Shown here piece by piece: positions 54,659 through 64,000 of a stretch of 64,000 nt of DNA. Position 1 is the first letter of the stretch; every line of letters starts with the position of its first letter. The stretch comes from Proales similis. Its lineage: Eukaryota; Rotifera; Eurotatoria; Ploima; Proalidae. Position numbers and translations under genes: made by a program. Where the stretch lies: contig JAGVRJ010000002.1 in the NCBI GenBank assembly GCA_019059635.1, positions 1,798,001-1,862,000 of the forward strand. Direction: 5' to 3'. The notes under the pieces were generated by a model. It was given only the letters and a program-made list of their open reading frames with translations. It made no database searches and was not told where the DNA came from.

Positions 54659-55294
54659 ATGGGCTGTTCGCAGAGCGAATTTCAAATTCACGCCACCAAA
54701 TTTGCTAGGGTAACGCAATTCAAATCAATGGAGTCAAAAATTGAAAGCAGCAAATTTGGCCAAACGGAGATTGAAGCTATTCAAAAAATGTGGTCAATGA
54801 TCTCGAATGTGGATGACTTTGGTGCCCAAGTGATGACAAGGTAAATCAACGATATTTGACTGTTTAGAAAAGCGAATTTATTTTCAAGAATATGCAGACT
54901 GTTTTTCAAACATCCTGAAGTCAGATCGAAGTGGATATTTGCTGAAGGTCTCGAAAATGAAGAAGAAATTCGCAACAACTCTCAACTTAAGTACCACGCG
55001 GGCAAGATCATGGCTATATTTGATCAAATAATTCAAGACCTGGGTAACGAGAATTCCCAGAAGCTTGAGAGTCTTGTAAAACTGGGCAACAATCATCAAA
55101 CTTATGGAGTTCGTCCATCAGATTTTGAGCACTTTGAGGAGAGCTTAATGTTCAATCTGAGGCGAGAGATCAACAGTCCTTCAATCTTCGACTTTGACGC
55201 TGAGCTTCTCTGGAGCCGTTTCTTTTGGAACGTAGCTGGCAAATTATGCCAAGGCATCTACCAAGCAGACGCCGAATCCTTTAAGCCTAGCTAA
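54659..55294 (+). CDS. N-terminally acylated globin (globin X-like)
   Basis: Haem protein of about 195 residues. It starts MGCSQSEFQIHATKF, a strong myristoylation/palmitoylation signal, so it is likely membrane-attached like globin X. Exon 1 ends AQVMTR. A 45-50 bp intron follows, then CRLFFKHPEVRSKW (helix C/CD region with the conserved Phe). LKYHAGKIMAIFDQIIQDLG supplies the distal His, and LVKLGNNHQTYGVRPSDFEH the proximal His. SRFFWNVAGKLCQGIY is helix H. All key haem residues are present. The role is more likely redox or signalling than oxygen transport; this is inference from family and targeting. Confidence 0.88.
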
Positions 55295-55656
55295 TTCTCT
55301 TGAGCCAAAACCTTGGGCTTCATCGATTTTTTCCTATTTTAATTGTAAAATGTCTATTTATCAATAAAGCAAGCAGCTAGAGTTTAATGAAGCCTTTGCC
55401 CTAGGATCTGTGGGTATGTGAGTAATTAACTGTTGGAGGATGTGCTGGATTATGGTTTCAAGAAAATAATGATAACCGACTAAAATTAGAATTCTCTTCG
55501 TTTAAGTTTTGAATCCAACAAGCCGTTTTGATGTCAATATTCGACTATTTTTTTATTAATTAAGAAAAAGTCACGTTCCTTTGTATTATCGATCAAGCCC
55601 CATCCATTGCGGATGGATTTAGGGGGTTGACGTCATTCTTAAGGCCGAAATCTTTT
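55295..55656. other. Intergenic, convergent 3' ends
   Basis: 362 bp. An AATAAAG signal for the globin gene lies near 55362. No gene recognised. Confidence 0.4.
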
Positions 55657-56715
55657 TTATTTGTTGAGTTGACTCAAAATCTCAAGCATGCTTGGTATAG
55701 AAGGTCTGTCGGGTGGAGTTTTACTTCTATACTTGAGAACAAGGCGGGCATTTGAATCGCTGCTGAAGTGAACAATACAGTTTCCGCCCATTTGATGAGG
55801 ATCGTCATCTACCTCTTGATAGGCTTGTGGTAGTTGCCGTTTCATGCTCAATTGTTCCGCGTAATAAATCAAAGTTGTTGTACTCCAGACGCTGCTAAAT
55901 GAACGCTTGAGTCCAAACAGCTGGTACATAATTCGGCTTCTATCGACAATCATTTTAACTGGCGATTGAATGCCGTTCTCATGGTACCACTTCAAAGCGC
56001 CTTTCGCTTCTCCAAAACTGACCAAAACTACCTGACACTTGCGCTTGAGGAACTGATTCAAGTTCTCTATAATCGACTTGACATGATCGCGTCAAGGTAA
56101 TCTAAGAATGCAGACAGATGCAGAATGCTGATCTATTGTCTAAAATGGCAGCATCAGTTTACCATGCAAAGTGACGAAGCATAACAAACAACATTGAGCT
56201 GTGTGCCTCCGATGAAAATTCGTTGAGTCCGACTAGGGAGATAGCTTCCAGCTCCTCTTTGTTTGTGACTTGTTTGAACAGAGCTGAATCAGTCACGAGG
56301 TCTTGATCGACATATCCTCCCTCGTCCAGCTCTCTTACCAAAGGTTCTTGATTATTTATCTTGTTTGAGACGATTTCAGTCAAAAGGCTCAGGAGCAAAA
56401 GTTGGTTGGCTTTCGAAATACCTCATTCTCGACTCGAAGGAGAAACTGGTCCCAGTGCTTCTTAAACGAGATTAGATCCTCCACTGCATCAGGTCCGACC
56501 AAATCTTCAAGCGCGTCGTCTACATCATCATCCAGATGGACTTGGATCGCTTGCATCAATTCAAAGTAGAGCCGAATGAACTTTCCCAACTTGAATATCT
56601 TGCTCTCCACAAACGCTCTTTGGTCGTCTTCAAACGCTTGCTTGCACTCTTCCAGTAGCGATTTTAACGAGTGAAGTCTTTTCAAGGCCTCTGCCGAGGT
56701 GCTGTCGGACTCCAT
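55657..56715 (-). CDS. Peroxiredoxin-like (AhpC/TSA, PRXL2-type) domain locus with a helical N-terminal part
   Basis: Exon 1 (start 56715) encodes a charged helical region (KRLHSLKSLLEECKQAFED). A 69 bp intron joins RVENE to INNQEPLVRELDEGG, continuing to SSMLFVMLRHFAW near 56165. The downstream exon (to 55657) is a thioredoxin-fold domain of PRXL2/AhpC-TSA type: CQVVLVSFGEAKGALKWYHE, YQLFGLKRSFSSVWS, YQEVDDDPHQMGGNC, LVLKYRSKTPPDRPSI. No CxxC motif is visible. I could not find a splice that joins the 56165 exon to the domain in frame, so this may be one gene with an unseen join, a frameshifted gene, or two genes. Confidence 0.6.
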
Positions 56716-57150
56716 CTGACGCCGAATCGGTGACCAACACTCTTTTTCTCAACTTTTTGGTCTTCTCTCAAACAACACTAAACTCGAATGCTTCGGTTTA
56801 TCATCATCATCTTGGGCCGATAAAGCGTTCACAAGAAAGCTTTTTGAATAGATAAACAAATTTCAAAGAGCTGACGCTCCATTTGGCTTTTAGGCGTAGC
56901 TAAAAGCCATTCGCTTATTGATGGCAAACTTGAATTTAACAACAAGTGGCTGTAGACTTGAATTTTTGAAATGCATATACCCAATGTCCAAGCGTCCGCA
57001 GTCAAATCTGAGGCCGACTTAGACTAGTTGTCACGTGATTTTCTTTCAAATCTCTCTATGCATGCGTGGAGATTATTGCGCAAACGCTGCAAGACTAGGG
57101 GCGTGAATCGGAGCAGGTCGAAGAATTAGCGTCATTGGTCCAGCGTGGTC
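56716..57150. promoter_or_regulatory. Divergent promoter region of the peroxiredoxin-like locus and PEX12
   Basis: 435 bp between opposite starts. No specific element called; inferred from layout. Confidence 0.35.
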
Positions 57151-58152
57151 ATGTCAGAGAACAATTTAAAGAATGCGTCAGATACGTTCGAACCAGAGGC
57201 TCAGCTGATTCGACCGACAATATTCGATGTGATCGTGCAAGAGAACATGCAGTCTCTTCTACAGCCTGCAATCGAACATTGCATCAGCTGGTTTTGCGCC
57301 CGCTACCCGTCTCTTTTGCAACTGGAGCGATTCAAATCTGAGCTCTATTTGTCTTTTCACTCTCTGATTGAGTTTATCTTTCTCAAAAGCTACAATGCAC
57401 TTTTATCTGAACGTTTTTACAGCTTGAAAAGGCACAAACTTGGCAGTGACAAACAGCGCCTCTTTTCCATATTGTACTCAATTGTAATTCCTTATTTGAA
57501 AAACAAATGCGATCTGCACTTTGAAGAAATAGAGCGCCTTCAAGATGTCGGAAATGTCGCGCGGCCGAGCCTAAAAAATCGCATCCTACTTCTCGTTTAT
57601 CCTTACTTTCATTTATTCTATTCGCTTGTGTTTGCAATTTACAAATTTCGATTTTTGATCAAAATGAGTGATTATCACTCTCCGTTGCTAAGTGTTCTTG
57701 GCATCCGTCTTGTCTACGATATTCCGAGCGAGACAGAAACACGCATCTCTCGACTCGGTCGATTCTTTACCTACTTGAACTACGCTCTCACCGCTCTGGT
57801 CTATTCGATAAAATTTTACAAATGGTATGAAGAGTCAGAGCAGGAGCTTGCGTTTGACAAGAGTGCCCTGAGTGAAGCGAAGCTATTTGAAAAAAACGAC
57901 GCAAGCTTAAGCGTTCCAGAACTACCTCAAGATCTAAGTTCGAGTCGGTTGCTCTCTCGAGTCCTCTCTGACAAACGCCTGTGTCCAATTTGCATGAACA
58001 AGCGTCGTAATGACTGCGCCCTATCAGTCTCTGGTTTCGTTTTTTGCTACACTTGTGTATTTAAATTTGTTAAAGAGCACAAACGATGTCCGATCACCAG
58101 CTTTCCGTGTGATGTTCACCAACTTGTTCGTGTTTATAGCAACTCCGATTGA
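57151..58152 (+). CDS. PEX12: Peroxin-12, RING subunit of the peroxisomal import ligase
   Basis: Part of the PEX2-PEX10-PEX12 ubiquitin ligase that recycles the import receptor PEX5. Single exon, 333 residues from the ATG at 57151 (an upstream GTG was ignored). PTIFDVIVQENM, ERFYSLKRHKLG, PYLKNKCDLHFEEIERL, YPYFHLFYSLVFAIYKFRFL and YHSPLLSVLGIRLV mark the membrane-embedded part. The C-terminal RING-like domain reads CPICMNKRRNDCALSVSGFV then FCYTCVFKFVKEHKRCPIT. It has fewer zinc ligands than a canonical RING, as is normal for PEX12. Ends LVRVYSNSD, aligning with the family end. Confidence 0.93.
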   Translation: MSENNLKNASDTFEPEAQLIRPTIFDVIVQENMQSLLQPAIEHCISWFCARYPSLLQLERFKSELYLSFHSLIEFIFLKSYNALLSERFYSLKRHKLGSDKQRLFSILYSIVIPYLKNKCDLHFEEIERLQDVGNVARPSLKNRILLLVYPYFHLFYSLVFAIYKFRFLIKMSDYHSPLLSVLGIRLVYDIPSETETRISRLGRFFTYLNYALTALVYSIKFYKWYEESEQELAFDKSALSEAKLFEKNDASLSVPELPQDLSSSRLLSRVLSDKRLCPICMNKRRNDCALSVSGFVFCYTCVFKFVKEHKRCPITSFPCDVHQLVRVYSNSD

Positions 58153-58318
58153 ATAAAGACATTCATTTCCTCTTTTTCTAAAATCCAGAATGCTTTTCAT
58201 TTGCAGAAAGGACGAGCCGTAGCTTGCTCGCTGTTTCTCTTAAGATAAAAAAAAAAATTTCTTAATTTATTACCTCTGATTGCATCTGTACATTTAGCTT
58301 TCGATTCAAAAAAGAAAA

Positions 58319-59095
58319 ATGTCTTCACTCAAAGGACTTGTGTGTATGGTGACCGGAGGTGCAAGTGGACTTGGCCGAGCAACAGTTGAAAACTTTGTGC
58401 GTCAAGGCGCTCGAGTTGTGATCTGCGATCTTCCGAGTAGCTCAGGAGCCAATCTATCATCCGAGCTGGGCGAAGACAAGGCGGTGTTCAATCCCACTGA
58501 CGTCACATCGGAGAAAGACGTTACCGACGCCATTCAGTTGGCCAAGAAACGCTTCGGAGGTCTGAATGTCCTTGTCAACTGCGCTGGTGTTGCGGTCGCG
58601 TTCAGAACTTACAATTTTAACAAAAAGCGAATGCATAGTCTCGAAGACTTTAAAAAGGTCATCAACGTCAACTTGGTCGGCACTTTTAACACCATACGAC
58701 TGGCCTGTGATGCGTTTGCCGAGAATCAGCCGAATGCTGATGGTCAGCGAGGAGTTGTGGTCAACACTGCTTCAGTGGCAGCGTTCGAGGGTCAAATCGG
58801 CCAAGTCGCTTATGCAGCAAGCAAAGGTGGTGTGGCTGCAATGACTCTCCCGATTGCTCGCGATCTGGCCAACATGGGCGTTCGTGTATGCACAATCGCC
58901 CCAGGCCTGTTTGACACGCCGATGCTTGCCGGCTTACCGGATAAAGCTCGCAAATTCTTGGCCGAGATAGTTCCATTCCCTCAGAAGCTTGGCAACCCGG
59001 CAGAATTTGCTCATCTTGTTCAAGCGATAGTTGAAAATCCGATGCTGAATGGCGAAGTTGTTCGTTTAGACGGCGCCCTTAGAATGCAGCCTTAG
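58319..59095 (+). CDS. HSD17B10: HSD17B10-type 3-hydroxyacyl-CoA dehydrogenase (SDR)
   Basis: NAD-dependent short-chain dehydrogenase, mitochondrial in other animals, used in isoleucine and branched-acyl breakdown and in mitochondrial RNase P. Single exon of 258 codons, matching the usual 261. [20 protein letters not shown] is the nucleotide-binding motif. [32 protein letters not shown] and AASKGG give the Ser-Tyr-Lys catalytic set. [17 protein letters not shown] and [11 protein letters not shown] close the protein as in the family. Lies 166 bp after PEX12 and 169 bp before AMACR on the same strand. Confidence 0.92.
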   Translation: MSSLKGLVCMVTGGASGLGRATVENFVRQGARVVICDLPSSSGANLSSELGEDKAVFNPTDVTSEKDVTDAIQLAKKRFGGLNVLVNCAGVAVAFRTYNFNKKRMHSLEDFKKVINVNLVGTFNTIRLACDAFAENQPNADGQRGVVVNTASVAAFEGQIGQVAYAASKGGVAAMTLPIARDLANMGVRVCTIAPGLFDTPMLAGLPDKARKFLAEIVPFPQKLGNPAEFAHLVQAIVENPMLNGEVVRLDGALRMQP

Positions 59096-59264
59096 AAAAT
59101 TATCACATCTCATCAAGTCTGAATAGATATTCGATCTCAACTCCGCTTTATTTTGCGCTAATAACTTTCTTGGGGGCTCTGGGGAAGGCTTTAAAAGTGC
59201 AAAGAAAGTTTTGTTTAACTTTTTGATATCTGCTCAGCTGACATTTCGTCAATTACATTACCAA

Positions 59265-60521
59265 ATGACGCTCAAAGGTATTAAAGTAATAGAACTTGCA
59301 GGTCTGGCACCCGCCCCTTTCTGTGGCAAAATTCTTAGGGATTTGGGAGCCAGGGTGATCAGAGTCGATAAGGTGATTCGATCTTAGCCACTAGGCTGAA
59401 AATTTTTGATTGCGCTTACTCATGAGCTCATCTGCTCATCATTTAGTCAGATTCGTCAATTGACCTGGACTGTCTTGCGCACGATAAAGAATCGATTGCG
59501 TTAAATCTAAAATCAAAGGAGGCCAGAGAAATTTTCAAAAATCTCATCAAAGATGCTGATGTGCTTCTTGAGCCTTTTAGGCGAGGAGTAATGGAACGTT
59601 TGGATTTAGGACCAGAAACCGCTTTGCAATTGAATCCACGACTTGTTTACGCACGGCTCACGGGCTATGGCCAGTTCGGGCCGTTGGCAGATAAAGCAGG
59701 CCACGATATCAACTACCTAAGCTATTCAGGTAATTTCTGTTTGATTAAACAAGTTTCGTTTTGAAATTTACTTAGCGATTGATTCTTAAGGGGTCCTCTC
59801 CCTTTTGGGCCGAAAGCATGACAAGCCGCACGCTCCAATCAATCTAGTTGCTGATTTCGCCGGCGGGGGCCTTATGTGTGCTCTGGCCATATTGACGGCT
59901 CTTTACGAGAGAAACACGAATAATATCGGAAAAGTGATCGACTTGTCGATGGTCGAAGGCGCCGCATATGTGGCCAGCTGGATGTGGACATCACGTGATT
60001 TGCCTGGCGTTTGGGAAGGGCAAGGACGCGGTGACAATATGCTTGACGGAGGCTATGCTCCGTACGACACATATAAAACTAAGGACGGCAAGTTCATGGC
60101 TTGTGGCAGTCTAGAGCCGCAATTCTACCGTCAGCTACTCAAAGGGCTTGGTATAAGTAAAGATGAGGTGAATGTCAACGCGGATTTAATTGCCAGCAAG
60201 TTCCGAACAAAAACGCAACAAGAATGGGCAAATATATTCGATAAACTCGATGCTTGTGTTTCACCGGTTCTAAGCATAAACGAGGCACCAACACATGCTC
60301 ACAATTTAGAGAGGAATTCATTCGCGAAAGCAAGCCACCCTGGCACTTGGCTTCCCAAAATGAACTGGCTAAACATGACCGGTCGAAAGTTTCAAGTTCC
60401 GAAAATCGGGCAAAACACAGTTGAACTTTTGCATGAGCTCGGATATTCCGCTGATCAAGTACGAAGACTTTTAATAGAAGGAAATGCATTTCAGTCTGAA
60501 ACGCAAACCTCTAAACTCTGA
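59265..60521 (+). CDS. AMACR: Alpha-methylacyl-CoA racemase with peroxisomal SKL signal
   Basis: Epimerises 2-methylacyl-CoAs so that branched fatty acids and bile-acid-like chains can enter beta-oxidation. Exon 1 (59265 to about 59373) gives [20 protein letters not shown]. Exon 2 gives [38 protein letters not shown] and [20 protein letters not shown] with the catalytic His. Exon 3 gives [20 protein letters not shown] with the catalytic Asp, [20 protein letters not shown] and [16 protein letters not shown]. The protein ends QTSKL, a canonical PTS1. Introns are about 65-75 bp. Together with adjacent PEX12 and HSD17B10 this forms a branched acyl and peroxisome block. Confidence 0.94.
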
Positions 60522-60636
60522 GTTGCGATCTCTTCTCAAAATGTGTTTTACTGACATTCCAGGAATCGAATTTTTTATTTGAAATAAACCGCTTTCGGGA
60601 CGAACAGTTTTGATAATTTGACAATTGGTAGCTTGA

Positions 60637-62475
<1,839 letters not shown>

Positions 62476-63031
62476 ATATTCGATATCTCTGACGTGAAAA
62501 ATAGTTGATATTGGTTGTGCATAATAAAAATCTTCATTTAAATCAGTTTCAGCGATCTTGCAAAATGTGAGATAGGCATCTTGACCTGGACGAATGCGGC
62601 AGGTGCAGCTAGATAACTTTTACAGAAGCATTAGAAGGATCGAAAAGCCAACTTATGCTGGAAATTCTGATCGGAGACTTGAACTAAAATAGACGACGAG
62701 CGAATTGTCCTCTAAGCAATAAAAACACATTGACATTTAAGTCCACCAGATCATGATTCTGAAAAGAATGATAAAATTTGATTTGAAAAGTTTGCACTCT
62801 GCTCTAAACAAGTCGCTTAATATTTAACCTTTGCAAATTAAATCAACTTATTGGACTTTTCTGACCAAAAAATCTAATATAATGTACCTCATTTGTTCCC
62901 CTCAATAGGAATGATTATCTTTTTAGTAATTAACTTAAAGAGTAAACATGAAAGGATGTATGGAAAAGTGAGCAGATTTTGAAGTTTATTTTCAATACTT
63001 TGAACACTGGACGACTTTTATTTGGGTGCCA
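62476..63031. other. Intergenic, upstream of SQOR
   Basis: About 560 bp, AT-rich, with the SQOR promoter and the 3' region of the last gene. No coding sequence recognised. Confidence 0.4.
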
Positions 63032-64000
63032 TCATGGGTTGTTAATGTTTGTGAAAAATTGAACTCTATGCCCTCCTCTCTTATCAGTAGAGCCGACGAT
63101 TAGCATCTGATTAAACGATTCGACGATAGTGAAGCCGCGAATCTTTTCACTTATCCTTTCGAATACATGAAAATCTTTCAGAGACGAGTCAAACACGAGC
63201 AGCTGTGAGTCGATGAAATTTTTCAAGAAGATGAGATTGTCACGTGTAATGTATATTGAATAAGGGCCGTTTCGCCCTTTGGAGTCAATTACAGTCTCTT
63301 TTAAAAGCTTGAGGGACTCGGCGTCGTAAAGTATTATCTTGTGCTCGGCAATGTCGCTGACTGCCAGATAGTTATCGTTTAGACCAAGCTTGTACGGCTC
63401 TGAGACAAACAGATTTATGCTGTTCACAATGTGATGGTTACTCAGTTCAATCTTGTAGATCATGTGCGAGCCTCGATCGGAGACAAAGAGAAACCTTTCG
63501 TTGATTGCAACGCCGCAAGGGCTTTTGAATGAGCTCATGTCGAGCGGACAGTCTCGGTCGAGGAACAGCTTTTCATCTTGACGCGCGTAAAGCACTACTC
63601 CACCGTTCTTGAATCTTTTGTACGATTTTTTGTTAGCCGATCCGAAACTTACTGCCAACGTGCCGGAATTAAGTGCTATGCACTTAATATCATTTACGGG
63701 CAGCTGGTAATTAAGTTTGTGGTCTAGGTGATTATCTGACGATATAGTGAAAGTGGAGACTATGTCCTTTTCGTCAACAGAGTAGATATAGTTTCTATAA
63801 GAGGCCAATAGTTCTGGACTGCGATCGATGCTCACTGTTTTAAATGATTTGTGCTTCGCCTTTTGACCCCAGACTTCAAAATTTTGCGCCTGCCCAATCG
63901 GCCCCAGAGGATGGACGCTTGGCTTAAAGGCGGGCCCCAAGCCTTTTAGGCCATAAGCGCTCTGGAGGGGCATTGACGTTGTGTACAAGCGGCCTATCAA
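63032..64000 (-). CDS. NHL-type beta-propeller protein, 3' part only
   Basis: A 322-codon frame open through the right edge of the window, so the gene's 5' part lies outside. Repeated propeller blades with NHL-like spacing are visible: SFKSPCGVAINERFLFVSDR, YKLGLNDNYLAVSDIAEHK, GPYSIYITRDNLIFLKNF and FTIVESFNQMLIVGS, ending HRVQFFTNINNP. Such C-terminal propellers occur in TRIM-NHL and other invertebrate proteins. The upstream domains that would decide are not in view. Confidence 0.65.
   Translation of the reverse strand: MIGRLYTTSMPLQSAYGLKGLGPAFKPSVHPLGPIGQAQNFEVWGQKAKHKSFKTVSIDRSPELLASYRNYIYSVDEKDIVSTFTISSDNHLDHKLNYQLPVNDIKCIALNSGTLAVSFGSANKKSYKRFKNGGVVLYARQDEKLFLDRDCPLDMSSFKSPCGVAINERFLFVSDRGSHMIYKIELSNHHIVNSINLFVSEPYKLGLNDNYLAVSDIAEHKIILYDAESLKLLKETVIDSKGRNGPYSIYITRDNLIFLKNFIDSQLLVFDSSLKDFHVFERISEKIRGFTIVESFNQMLIVGSTDKRGGHRVQFFTNINNP

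Overview
This is a 64 kb window of nuclear DNA from a small-genome animal. Genes have GT-AG introns of about 40-80 bp, many exons are long or genes are single-exon, and genes sit a few hundred bases apart on both strands. The protein set is metazoan: a Not-type homeobox gene, a Drosophila-like cryptochrome, 7TM receptors, SERINC, COP1 and RSPRY1. Three genes of cilia (RSPH14, RP2, TTC12) imply a lineage that keeps motile cilia or flagella. That disfavours mites and nematodes. The 7TM receptor ectodomains remind me of rotifer-type families, so a rotifer or another ciliated microinvertebrate is my guess, but this is inference and the species cannot be fixed from the sequence.

Layout. 0-20 kb is densely packed with conserved housekeeping genes: RSPH14 (+), RP2 (-), a short TCERG1 (+), DESI2 (+), a small Cys-rich protein (-), an unknown basic protein (-), an unresolved multi-exon gene (+), COP1 (-), URM1 (-, split into small exons that need hand assembly), SREK1 (+), syntaxin-18 (-) and malonyl-CoA decarboxylase (+). 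19-31 kb is more dynamic: a 7TM receptor (-), the homeobox gene (-), a decayed copy of the 3' end of a membrane-protein gene joined to a broken Tc1-like transposon, a succinate-semialdehyde dehydrogenase gene (+), a scrambled 7TM receptor fragment, and the parent single-pass membrane-protein gene (-). 31-48 kb carries RSPRY1 (-), a small membrane protein (-), cryptochrome (+), two tandem Y-box genes (-,-), TTC12 (-), a four-TM protein (-) and an acidic unknown (+). 49-64 kb carries SERINC (+), a second 7TM receptor (+), an acylated globin (+), a peroxiredoxin-like locus (-), PEX12 (+), an HSD17B10-type dehydrogenase (+), AMACR ending in SKL (+), SQOR (-) and a partial beta-propeller gene (-).

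Themes. Peroxisome and mitochondrial acyl metabolism recur (PEX12, AMACR, HSD17B10, MLYCD, SSADH, SQOR). Two proteins carry an MGC N-terminus typical of myristoylation plus palmitoylation (RP2 and the globin). The most unusual material is the pair of large-ectodomain 7TM receptors, together with the 25-29 kb segment, where receptor debris, a segmental duplication and a Tc1-like element lie together. Gene calls come from translating the sequence and recognising families from memory. No database search was run, and exon joins were chosen by reading frame and splice sites.
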